From positions 4,804,501 through 4,868,500 of the forward strand of contig NC_071672.1 in NCBI RefSeq assembly GCF_028554725.1: a DNA stretch of 64,000 nt, read 5' to 3'. Below the pieces are notes generated by a model. That model did no database searches. It worked only from the letters and a program-made list of their open reading frames with translations, and was not told the origin of the DNA. Made by a program: the position numbers and the translations under genes. Position 1 is the stretch's first letter. Each line of letters opens with the position of its first letter. The DNA is from Zeugodacus cucurbitae. Its lineage: Eukaryota > Arthropoda > Insecta > Diptera > Tephritidae. This document shows, one piece after another, positions 24,292-35,051 of the stretch.

Positions 24292-24887
24292 GCATGTCAT
24301 GTCGTATGTTGTGTTGTTTTGTCTTGTCTTGTTTTGTCTTGTCATGTCTTGTCTTGTCTTGTTTTGTCTTGTCTTGTCTTTTCTTGTCTTGTCTTGTCTT
24401 GTCTTGTCTTGTCTTGTCTTGTCTTGTCTTGTCTTGTCTTGTCTTGTCTTATCTTGTCTTGCCTTGTTTTGTCTTGTCTTGTCTGGTCTTGTCCTGTCTT
24501 GTCTTGTCTTGTCTTGTCTTGTCTTGTCTTGTCTTGTCTTGTCTTGTCTTTTCTTTTCTTGTCTTGTCTTGTCTTGTCTTGTCTTGTCTGGTCTTGTCTT
24601 GTCTTTTCTTTTCTTGTCTTGTCTTGTCATGTCTTATCTTGTCTTGTCTTGTCTTATCTTGTCTTGTCTTGTTTTGTCTTGTCTTGTCTGGTCTTGTCTT
24701 GTCTTGTCTTGTCTTGTCTTGTCTTGTCTTGTCTTGTCTTGTCTTGTCTTGTCTTGTCTTGTCTTGTCTTGTCTTGTCTTGTCTCGTCTTGTCTTGTCTT
24801 GTCTTGTCTTGTCTTGCCTTGTCTTGTCTTGTCTTGTCTTGTGTTGTCTTGTCTTGTCTTGTCTTGTCCTGTCGTGTGTTGTGTTGT

Positions 24888-24918
<31 letters not shown>

Positions 24919-27240
24919 TTATCTTGTCTTGTCTTGTCTTGTCTTGTTTTGTCTTGTCTTGTCTGGTCTTGTCTTGTCTTGTCTTGTCTTGTCTTTTCTT
25001 GTCTTGTCTTGTCTTGTCTTGTCTTGTCTTGTCTTGTCTTGTCTTGTCTTGTCTTGTCTTGTCTTGTCTTGTCTTGTCTCGTCTTGTCTTGTCTTGTCTT
25101 GTCTCGTCTTGTCTTGTCTTGTCTTGTCTTGTCTTGTCTTGTCTTGTCTTGTCTTGTCTTGTCTTGTCTTGTCCTGTCCTGTCGTGTGTTGTGTTGTTTT
25201 GTCTTGTCTTGTGTTGTTTTGTCGTGTCATGTCTTGTCTTGTCTTGTCTTGTCTTGTCGTGTCTTGTCTTGTCTTGTCTTGTCTTGTCTTGTCTTGTCTT
25301 GTCTTGTCTTGTCTTGTCTTGTCTTGTCTTGTCTCGTCTTGTCTTGTCTTGTCTTGTCTTGTCTTGTCTTGTCTTGTCTTGTTTTGTCTTGTCTTGTCTT
25401 GTATTGTCTTGTCTTGTCTTGTCTTGTCTTGTCTTGTCTTGTCTTGTCTTTTCTTTTCTTGTCTTGTCTTGTATTGTCTTGTCTTGTCTTGTCTTGTCTC
25501 GTCCTGTTCTGTCTTGTCATGTCATGTCATGTCATGTCATGTCATGTGTTGTTTGTCTTGTCTTGTGTTGTGTTGTCTTGTCTTGTCTTGTTTTGTCTTG
25601 TTTTGTCTTGTCTTGTCTTGTCTTGTCTTGTCTTGTCTTTTCTTTTCGTGTCTTGTCTTGTCTTGGCTTGTCATGTCATGCCATGTCGTATGTTGTGTTG
25701 TTTTGTCTTGTCTTGTCGTGTCATGTCTTGTCTTATCTTGTTTTGTCTTGTCTTGTCTTGTCTTGTCTTGTCTTGTCTTGTCTTGTCTTGTCTTGTCTTG
25801 TCTTGTCTTGTCTTGTCTTGTCTTGTCTTGTCTTGTCTTGTCTTGTCTTGTCTTGTCTTGTCTTGTCTTGTCTCGTCTTGTCTTGTCTTGTCTTGTCTTG
25901 TCTTGCCTTGTCTTGTCTTGTCTTGTCTTGTCTTGTCTTGTCTTGTCTTGTCTTGTCTTGTCCTGTCCTGTCGTGTGTTGTGTTGTTTTGTCTTGTCTTG
26001 TGTTGTTTTGTCGTGTCATGTCTTGTCTTGTCTTGTCTTGTCTTGTCTTTTCTTTTCTTGTCTTGTCTTGTCTTGTCTTGTCTTGCCTTGTCTTGTCTTG
26101 TCTTGTCTTGTCTTGTCTTGTCATGTCATGTCATGTCGTATGTGGTGTTGTCTTGTCTTGTCTTGTCTTGTGTTGTCTTGTCTTGTCTTTTCTTTTCTTG
26201 TCTTGTCTTGTCTTGTCTTGTCTTGTCTGGTCTTGTCTTGTCTTTTCTTTTCTTGTCTTGTCTTGTCATGTCATATCTTGTCTTGTCTTGTCTTGTCTTG
26301 TCTTGTCTTGTTTTGTCTTGTCTTGTCTTGTCTTGTCTTGTCTTGTCTTTTCTTTTCGTGTCTTGTCTTGTCTTGGCTTGTCATGTCATGCCATGTCGTA
26401 TGTTGTGTTGTTTTGTCTTGTCTTGTCGTGTCATGTCTTGTCTTGTCTTGTTTTGTCTTGTCTTGTTTTGTCTTGTCTTGTCTTGTCTTGTCTTGTCTTG
26501 TGTTGTCTTGTCTTGTCTTGTCTTGTCTTGTCTTGTCTTGTCTTGTCTTGTCTTGTCTTGTCTTGTCTTGTCTTGTCTTGTCTTGTCTTGTCTTGTCTTG
26601 TCTTGTCTTGTCTTGTCTTGTCTTGTCTTGTCTTGTCTTGTCTTGTCTTGTCTCGTCTTGTCTTGTCTTGTCTTGTCTTGTCTTGCCTTGTCTTGTCATG
26701 TCATGTCATGTCATGTCATGTGTTGTTTTGTCTTGCCTTGTCTTGTCTTGTCTTGTCTTGTATTGTCTTGTCTTGTCTTGTCTTTTCTTTTCTTGTCTTT
26801 TCTTGTCTTGTCTTGTCTTGTCTTGTCTTGTCTTGTCTTGTCTTGTCTTGTCTCGTCTTGTCTTGTCTTGTCTTGTCTTGTCTTGCCTTGTCTTGTCTTG
26901 TCTTGTCTTGTCTTGTCTTGTCTTGTCTTGTCCTGTCCTGTCGTGTGTTGTGTTGTTTTGTCTTGTCTTGTGTTGTTTTGTCGTGTCTTGTCTTGTCTTG
27001 CCTTGTCTTGTCTTGTCTTGTCTTGTCTTGTCTTGTCTTGTCTTGTCTTGTCCTGTCCTGTCGTGTGTTGTGTTGTTTTGTCTTGTCTTGTGTTGTTTTG
27101 TCGTGTCATGTCTTGTCTTGTCTTGTCTTGTCTTGTCTTTTCTTGTCTTGTCTTGTCTTGTCTTTTCTTGTCTTGTCTTTTCTTGTCTTGTCTTGTGTTG
27201 TGTTGTCTTGTCTTGTCTTGTCTTGTCTTGTCTCGTCTTG
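24292..27240. repeat. Superblock B, copy 2 (about 3 kb)
   Basis: Tandem copy of 20782-24291. Matching positions lie 3510 bp apart at the left end, 3055 bp apart at 22175/25230 and 2979 bp apart at 24130/27109. The shortening includes the 86-nt deletion at 25.55 kb. A TCTTA unit near 22321 in copy 1 is canonical in copy 2. Confidence 0.82.
25547..25575. other. Phase break: net 86-nt deletion
   Basis: TGTTG is followed by a 4-base TTTG and then soon by two TGTTG units. In copy 1 the distance from the first TGTTG (22492) to the doubled TGTTG (22597) is 105 bp; here it is 19 bp (25547 to 25566). A loss of 86 nt, seventeen units plus one base, explains both the missing CCTTG, TATTG and TCTTT markers and the shift of phase. 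It is the only phase break in the window that is not a TTGT slip. Confidence 0.85.
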
Positions 27241-28925
27241 TTTTGTCTTGTCTTGTCGTGTCATGTCTTGTCTTGTCTTGTTTTGTCTTGTCTTGTCTTG
27301 TCTTGTCTTGTCTTGTGTTGTCTTGTTTTGTCGTGTCATGTCTTGTCTTGTCTTGTCTTGTCTTGTCTTGTCTTGTCTTGTCTTGTCTTGTCTTGTCTTG
27401 TCTTGTCTTGTCTTGTCTTGTCTTGTCTTGTCTTGTCTTGTCTTGTCTTGTCTTGTCTTGTCTTGTCTTGTCTTGTCTTGTCTTGCCTTGTTTTGTCTTG
27501 TCTTGTCTGGTCTTGTCCTGTCTTGTCTGGTCTTGTCCTGTCTTGTCTTGTCTTGTCTTGTCTTGTCTGGTCTTGTCTTGTCTTTTCTTTTCTTGTCTTG
27601 TCTTGTCTTGTCTTGTCTTGTCTTGTCTTGTCTTGTCTTGTCTTGTCTTGTCTTGTCTTGTCTTGTCTTGTCTTGTCTTGTCTTGTCTTGTCTTGTCTTG
27701 TCTTGTCTTGTCTTGTCTTGTCTTGTCTTGTCTTGTCTTGTCTTGTCTTGTCTTGTCTTGTCTTGTCTTGTCTTGTCTTGTCTTGTCCTGTCTTGTCTTG
27801 TCTTGTCTTGTCTTGTCTGGTCTTGTCTTGTCTTTTCTTGTCTTGTCTTGTCTTGTCTTGTCTTGTCTTGTCTTGTCTTGTCTTGTCTTGTCTTGTCTTG
27901 TCTTGTCTTGTCTTGTCTTGTCTTGTCTTGTCTTGTCTTGTCTTGTCTTGTCTTGTCATGTCTTGTCTTGTCTTGTCTTGTCTTGTCTGGTCTTGTCTTG
28001 TCTTGTCTTTTCTTTTCTTGTCTTGTCTTGTCTTGTCTTGTCTTGTCTTGTCTTGTCTTGTCTTGTCTTGTCTTGTCTTGTCTTGTCTTGTTCTGTCTTG
28101 TCATGTCATGTCATGTCATGTCATGTGTTGTTTTGTCTTGTCTTGTCTTGTCATGTCTTGTTTTGTCTTGTCTTGTCTTGTATTGTCTTGTCTTGTCTTG
28201 TCTTGTCTTGTCTTGTCTTGTCTTGTCTTGTCTTGTCTTTTCTTTTCTTGTATTATCTTGTATTGTCTTGTCTTGTCTTGTCTTGTCTTGTCCTGTTCTG
28301 TCTTGTCATGTCATGTCATGTCATGTCATGTGTTGTTTTGTCTTGCCTTGTCTTGTCTTGTCTTGTCTTGTATTGTCTTGTCTTGTCTTGTCTTTTCTTG
28401 TCTTGTCTTGTCTTGTCTTGTCTTGTCTTGTCTTGTCTTGTCTTGTCTTGTCTTGTCTTGTCTTGTCTTGTCTTGTCTTGTCTTGTCTTGTCTTGTCTGG
28501 TCTTGTCTTGTCTTTTCTTGTCTTGTCTTGTCTTGTCGTGTCATGTCTTGTCTTGTCTTGTTTTGTCTTGTCTTGTCTTGTCTTGTCTTGTCTTGTGTTG
28601 TCTTGTTTTGTCGTGTCATGTCTTGTCTTGTCTTGTCTTGTCTTGTCTTGTCTTGTCTTGTCTTGTCTTGTCTTGTCTTGTCTTGTCTTGTCTTCTCTTG
28701 TCTTGTCTTGTCTTGTCTTGTCTTGTCTTGTCTTGTCTTGTCTTGTCTTGTCCTGTTCTGTCTTGTCATGTCATGTCATGTCATGTCATGTGTTGTTTTG
28801 TCTTGCCTTGTCTTGTCTTGTCTTGTCTTGTCTTGTATTGTCTTGTCTTGTCTTGTCTTGTCTTGTCTTGTCTTGTCTTGTCTTGTCTTGTCTTTTCTTT
28901 TCTTGTATTATCTTGTATTGTCTTT

Positions 28926-29625
28926 TCTTGTCTTGTCTTGTCTTGTCTTGTCTTGTCTTGTCTTGTCTTGTCTTGTCTTGTCTTGTCTTGTCTTGTCTTG
29001 TCTTGTCTTGTCTTGTCTTGTCTTGTCTTGTCTTGTCTTGTCTTGTCTTGTCTTGTCTTGTCTTGTCTTGTCTTGTCTTGTCTTGTCTTGTCTTGTCTTG
29101 TCTTGTCTTGTCTTGTCTTGTCTTGTCTTGTCTTGTCTTGTCTTGTCTTGTCTTGTCTTGTCTTGTCTTGTCTTGTCTTGTCTTGTCTTGTCTTGTCTTG
29201 TCTTGTCTTGTCTTGTCTTGTCTTGTCTTGTCTTGTCTTGTCTTGTCTTGTCTTGTCTTGTCTTGTCTTGTCTTGTCTTGTCTTGTCTTGTCTTGTCTTG
29301 TCTTGTCTTGTCTTGTCTTGTCTTGTCTTGTCTTGTCTTGTCTTGTCTTGTCTTGTCTTGTCTTGTCTTGTCTTGTCTTGTCTTGTCTTGTCTTGTCTTG
29401 TCTTGTCTTGTCTTGTCTTGTCTTGTCTTGTCTTGTCTTGTCTTGTCTTGTCTTGTCTTGTCTTGTCTTGTCTTGTCTTGTCTTGTCTTGTCTTGTCTTG
29501 TCTTGTCTTGTCTTGTCTTGTCTTGTCTTGTCTTGTCTTGTCTTGTCTTGTCTTGTCTTGTCTTGTCTTGTCTTGTCTTGTCTTGTCTTGTCTTGTCTTG
29601 TCTTGTCTTGTCTTGTCTTGTCTTG
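28926..29625. repeat. Longest pure TCTTG tract, 140 units
   Basis: 700 bp of uninterrupted canonical units between TCTTT at 28921 and TCTCG at 29626, the longest perfect run in the window. The corresponding place in the second copy of superblock C (about 36247-36366) has roughly 120 bp. Confidence 0.92.
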
Positions 29626-29700
29626 TCTCGTCTTGTCTTGTCTTGTCTTGTCTTGCCTTGTCTTGTCTTGTCTTGTCTTGTGTTGTCTTGTCTTGTCTTG

Positions 29701-30980
29701 TCCTGTCCTGTCGTGTGTTGTGTTGTTTTGTCTTGTCTTGTCTTGTCTTATCTTGTCTTGTCTTGTCTTGTCTTGTTTTGTCTTGTCTTGTCTGGTCTTG
29801 TCTTGTCTTGTCTTGTCTTGTCTTTTCTTGTCTTGTCTTGTCTTGTCTTGTCTTGTCTTGTCTTGTCTTGTCTTGTCTTGTCTTGTCTTGTCTTGTCTTG
29901 TCTTGTCTTGTCTTGTCTTGTCTTGTCTTGTCATGTCATGTCTTGTCTTGTCTTGTCTTGTCTGGTCTTGTCTTGTCTTGTCTTTTCTTTTCTTGTCTTG
30001 TCTTGTCATGTCTTATCTTGTCTTGTCTTGTCTTATCTTGTCTTGCCTTGTTTTGTCTTGTCTTGTCTGGTCTTGTCCTGTCTTGTCTTGTCTTGTCTTG
30101 TCTTGTCTGGTCTTGTCTTGTCTTTTCTTTTCTTGTCTTGTCTTGTCTTGTCTTGTCTGGTCTTGTATTGTCTTTTCTTTTCTTGTCTTGTCTTGTCATG
30201 TCTTATCTTGTCTTGTCTTGTCTTATCTTGTCTTGTCTTGTTTTGTCTTGTCTTGTCTGGTCTTGTCTTGTCTTGTCTTGTCTTGTCTTGTCTTGTCTTG
30301 TCTTGTCTTGTCTTGTCTTGTCTTGTCTTGTCTTGTCTTGTCTTGTCTTGTCTTGTCTTGTCTTGTCTTGTCTTGTCTTGTCTTGTCCTGTCTTGTCTTG
30401 TCTTGTCTTGTCTTGTCTGGTCTTGTCTTGTCTTTTCTTTTCTTGTCTTGTCTTGTCTTGTCTTGTCTTGTCTTGTCTTGTCTTGTCTTGTCTTGTCTTG
30501 TCTTGTCTTGTCTTATCTTGTCTTGTCTTGTCTTGTCTTGTCTTGTCTTGTCTTGTCTTGTCCTGTCTTGTCTTGTCTTGTCTTGTCTTGTCTTGTCTTG
30601 TCTTGCCTTGCCTTGTCTTGTCTTGTCTTGTCTTTTCTTTTCTTTTCTTGTCTTGTCTTTTCTTGTCTTGTCTTGTCTGGTCTTGTATTGTCTTTTCTTT
30701 TCTTGTCTTGTCTTGTCTTGTCTTGTCTTGTCTTGTCTTGTCTTGTCTTGTCTTGTCCGGTCTTGTCTTGTCTTGTCGTGTCTTGTCTTGTCTTGCCTTG
30801 CCTTGTCTTGTCTTGTCTTGTCTTGTCTTGTCCGGTCTTGTCTTGTCTTGTCTTGTCTTGTCTTGTCTTGCCTTGCCTTGTCTTGTCTTGTCTTATCTTG
30901 TCTTGTCTTGTCTTGTCTTGTCTTGTCTTTTCTTGTCTTGTCTTGTCTTGTCTTGTCTTGTCTTGTCTTGTCTTGTCTTG
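29701..30980. repeat. P block 2
   Basis: Same marker series as P block 1, from TCCTG, TCCTG, TCGTG at 29701 to the start of M3. Two TCCGG units (about 30756 and 30831) and doubled CCTTG units are kept. Distance from the first TCCTG to the first TTGT slip is 1415 bp, against 1390 bp in P1 and 1405 bp in P4. Confidence 0.82.
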
Positions 30981-31608
30981 TTTTGTCTTGTCATGTCTTA
31001 TCTTGTCTTGTCTTGTCTTGTCTTGTCTTGTCTTGACTTGTCTTGTCTTGTCTTGTCTTGTCTTGTCTTGTCTTGTCTTGTCTTGTCTTGTCTTGTCTTG
31101 TCTTGTCTTGTCTTGTTTTGTTGTTCTTGTCTTGTCTTGTCTTGTCCTGTTCTGTCTTGTCTTGTCATGTCATGTCATGTCATGTCATGTCATATGTTGT
31201 TTTGTCTTGTCTTGTCTTGTGTAGTCTTGTGTTGTCTTGTCTTGTCTTGTCTTGTATTGTCTTGTCTTGTCTTGTCTTGTCTTGTCTTGTCTTGTCTTGT
31301 CTTGTCTTGTCTTGTCTTGTCTTGTCTTGTCTTGTCTTGTCTTGTCTTGTTTTGTTGTTCTTGTCTTGTCTTGTCTTGTCTTGTCCTGTTCTGTCTTGTC
31401 TTGTCATGTCATGTCATGTCATGTCATGTCATATGTTGTTTTGTCTTGTCTTGTCTTGTGTAGTCTTGTGTTGTCTTGTCTTGTCTTGTATTGTCTTGTC
31501 TTGTCTTGTCTTGTCTTGTCTTGTCTTGTCTTGTCTTGTCTTGTCTTGTCTTGTCTTGTCTTGCCTTGTCTTGTCTTCTTTTGTTTTGTCTTGTTTTGTC
31601 TTGTCATG
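30981..31608. repeat. Composite module M3
   Basis: Full module: ACTTG 31036, TTGT slips after 31116 and 31350, two TCATG-TCATA-TGTAG groups, TCTTC end. ACTTG lies 80 bp before the first slip, within the 70-80 bp seen in all six full copies. Confidence 0.88.
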
Positions 31609-32158
31609 TCTTGTCTTGTCTTGTCTTGTCTTGTCTTGTCTTGTCTTGTCTTGTCTTGTCTTGTCTTGTCTTGTCTTGTCTTGTCTTGTCTTGTCTCGTC
31701 TTGTCTTGTCTTGTCTCTTCTTGTCTTGTCTTGTCTTGTCTTGTCTTGTCTTGTCTTGTCATGTCATGTCATGTCGTATGTTGTGTTGTTTTGTCTTGTC
31801 TTGTTTTGTCTTGTTTTGTCTTGTTTTATCTTGTCATGTCTTATCTTGTCTTGTCTTGTCTTGCCTTGTCTTGTCTTCTTTTGTTTTGTCTTGTTTTGTC
31901 TTGTCATGTCTTGTCTTGTCTTGTCTTGTCTTGTCTTGTCTTGTCTTGTCTTGTCTTGTCTTGCCTTGTTTTGTCTTGTCTTGTCTGGTCTTGTCCTGTC
32001 TTGTCTGGTCTTGTCCTGTCTTGTCTTGTCTTGTCTTGTCTTGTCTGGTCTTGTCTTGTCTTTTCTTTTCTTGTCTTGTCTTGTCTTGTCTTGTCTTGTC
32101 TTGTCTTGTCTTGTCTTGTCTTGTCTTGTCTTGTCTTGTGTTGTCTTGTCTTGTCTTG

Positions 32159-34083
32159 TCCTGTCCTGTCGTGTGTTGTGTTGTTTTGTCTTGTCTTGTC
32201 TTGTCTTATCTTGTCTTTTCTTGTCTTGTCTTGTCTTGTCTTGTCTTGTCTTGTCTTGTCTTGTCTTGTCTTGTCTTGTCTTGTCTTGTCTTGTCTTGTC
32301 TTGTCATGTCATGTCTTGTCTTGTCTTGTCTTGTCTGGTCTTGTCTTGTCTTGTCTTTTCTTTTCTTGTCTTGTCTTGTCATGTCTTATCTTGTCTTGTC
32401 TTGTCTTATCTTGTCTTGCCTTGTTTTGTCTTGTCTTGTCTTGTCTTGTCTTGTCCTGTCTTGTCTTGTCTTGTCTTGTCTTGTCTTGTCTTGTCTTGTC
32501 TTGTCTTGTCTTGTCTTGTCTTGTCTTGTCTTGTCTTGTCTTGTCTTGTCCTGTCTTGTCTTGTCTTGTCTTGTCTTGTCTGGTCTTGTCTTGTCTTTTC
32601 TTTCCTTGTCTTGTCTTGTCTTGTCTTGTCTTGTCTTGTCTTGTCTTGTCTTGTCTTGTCTTGTCTTGTCTTATCTTGTCTTGTCATGTCATGTCATGTC
32701 GTATGTTGTGTTGTTTTGTCTTGTCTTGTTTTGTCTTGTTTTGTCTTGTTTTATCTTGTCATGTCTTATCTTGTCTTGTCTTGTCTTGCCTTGTCTTGTC
32801 TTCTTTTGTTTTGTCTTGTTTTGTCTTGTCATGTCTTGTCTTGTCTTGTCTTGTCTTGTCTTGTCTTGTCTTGTCTTGTCTTGTCTTGTCTTGTTTTGTC
32901 TTGTCTTGTCTGGTCTTGTCTTGTCTTGTCTTGTCTTGTCTTTTCTTGTCTTGTCTTGTCTTGTCTTGTCTTGTCTTGTCTTGTCTTGTCTTGTCTTGTC
33001 TTGTCTTGTCTTGTCTTGTCTTGTCTTGTCATGTCATGTCTTGTCTTGTCTTGTCTTGTCTGGTCTTGTCTTGTCTTGTCTTTTCTTTTCTTGTCTTGTC
33101 TTGTCATGTCTTATCTTGTCTTGTCTTGTCTTATCTTGTCTTGCCTTGTTTTGTCTTGTCTTGTCTGGTCTTGTCCTGTCTTGTCTTGTCTTGTCTTGTC
33201 TTGTCTGGTCTTGTCTTGTCTTTTCTTTTCTTGTCTTGTCTTGTCTTGTCTTGTCTGGTCTTGTATTGTCTTTTCTTTTCTTGTCTTGTCTTGTCATGTC
33301 TTATCTTGTCTTGTCTTGTCTTATCTTGTCTTGTCTTGTTTTGTCTTGTCTTGTCTGGTCTTGTCTTGTCTTGTCTTGTCTTGTCTTGTCTTGTCTTGTC
33401 TTGTCTTGTCTTGTCTTGTCTTGTCTTGTCTTGTCTTGTCTTGTCTTGTCTTGTCTTGTCTTGTCTTGTCTTGTCTTGTCTTGTCCTGTCTTGTCTTGTC
33501 TTGTCTTGTCTTGTCTGGTCTTGTCTTGTCTTTTCTTTCCTTGTCTTGTCTTGTCTTGTCTTGTCTTGTCTTGTCTTGTCTTGTCTTGTCTTGTCTTGTC
33601 TTGTCTTATCTTGTCTTGTCTTGTCTTGTCTTGTCTTGTCTTGTCTTGTCTTGTCCTGTCTTGTCTTGTCTTGTCTTGTCTTGTCTTGTCTTGTCTTGCC
33701 TTGCCTTGTCTTGTCTTGTCTTGTCTTTTCTTTTCTTTTCTTGTCTTGTCTTTTCTTGTCTTGTCTTGTCTGGTCTTGTATTGTCTTTTCTTTTCTTGTC
33801 TTGTCTTGTCTTGTCTTGTCTTGTCTTGTCTTGTCTTGTCTTGTCTTGTCTTGTCCGGTCTTGTCTTGTCTTGTCGTGTCTTGTCTTGTCTTGCCTTGCC
33901 TTGTCTTGTCTTGTCTTGTCTTGTCTTGTCCGGTCTTGTCTTGTCTTGTCTTGTCTTGTCTTGTCTTGCCTTGCCTTGTCTTGTCTTGTCTTATCTTGTC
34001 TTGTCTTGTCTTGTCTTGTCTTGTCTTGTCTTTTCTTGTCTTGTCTTGTCTTGTCTTGTCTTGTCTTGTCTTGTCTTGTCTTG
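32159..34083. repeat. P block 3, enlarged by an internal 935 bp duplication
   Basis: P series of 32159-34083, about 650 bp longer than the other P blocks. It contains an extra TCATG, TCGTA, TGTTG group and TCTTC end near 32690-32830. TCTTT, TCTTT followed directly by CCTTG occurs only here, at 32604 and 33539, 935 bp apart. That private variant, present in both halves, shows the extra length arose by duplication inside this block after the variant appeared. Confidence 0.8.
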
Positions 34084-34696
34084 TTTTGTCTTGTCATGTC
34101 TTATCTTGTCTTGTCTTGTCTTGTCTTGTCTTGTCTTGACTTGTCTTGTCTTGTCTTGTCTTGTCTTGTCTTGTCTTGTCTTGTCTTGTCTTGTCTTGTC
34201 TTGTCTTGTCTTGTTTTGTTGTTCTTGTCTTGTCTTGTCTTGTCCTGTTCTGTCTTGTCTTGTCATGTCATGTCATGTCATGTCATGTCATATGTTGTTT
34301 TGTCTTGTCTTGTCTTGTGTAGTCTTGTGTTGTCTTGTCTTGTCTTGTCTTGTATTGTCTTGTCTTGTCTTGTCTTGTCTTGTCTTGTCTTGTCTTGTCT
34401 TGTCTTGTCTTGTCTTGTCTTGTCTTGTCTTGTCTTGTCTTGTTTTGTTGTTCTTGTCTTGTCTTGTCTTGTCTTGTCCTGTTCTGTCTTGTCTTGTCAT
34501 GTCATGTCATGTCATGTCATGTCATATGTTGTTTTGTCTTGTCTTGTCTTGTGTAGTCTTGTGTTGTCTTGTCTTGTCTTGTATTGTCTTGTCTTGTCTT
34601 GTCTTGTCTTGTCTTGTCTTGTCTTGTCTTGTCTTGTCTTGTCTTGTCTTGCCTTGTCTTGTCTTCTTTTGTTTTGTCTTGTTTTGTCTTGTCATG
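34084..34696. repeat. Composite module M4
   Basis: Full module: ACTTG 34139, TTGT slips after 34214 and 34443, two TCATG-TCATA-TGTAG groups, TCTTC end. Its first slip is 3098 bp after that of M3 and 3633 bp before that of M5. Confidence 0.88.
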
Positions 34697-35051
34697 TCTT
34701 GTCTTGTCTTGTCTTGTCTTGTCTTGTCTTGTCTTGTCTTGTCTTGTCTTGTCTTGTCTTGTCTTGTCTTGTCTTGTCTTGTCTTGTCTTGTCTCGTCTT
34801 GTCTTGTCTTGTCTCTTCTTGTCTTGTCTTGTCTTGTCTTGTCTTGTCTTGTCTTGTCATGTCATGTCATGTCGTATGTTGTGTTGTTTTGTCTTGTCTT
34901 GTTTTGTCTTGTTTTATCTTGTCATGTCTTATCTTGTCTTGTCTTGTCTTGCCTTGTCTTGTCTTCTTTTGTTTTGTCTTGTTTTGTCTTGTCATGTCTT
35001 GTCTTGTCTTGTCTTGTCTTGTCTTGTCTTGTCTTGTCTTGTCTTGTCTTG

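Larger units (their letters stand above)
27486..31500. repeat. Superblock C, copy 1
   Basis: Starts at CCTTG, TTTTG with a doubled TCTGG-TCCTG group, then TATTA at 28251 and 28906, a 700 bp pure tract, P block 2 and module M3. The order recurs at 35052-38230 (TATTA at 35812 and 36087). Offsets fall from about 7565 bp at the left to about 6730 bp at the right, mainly because the pure tract is far shorter in the second copy. Confidence 0.82.
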
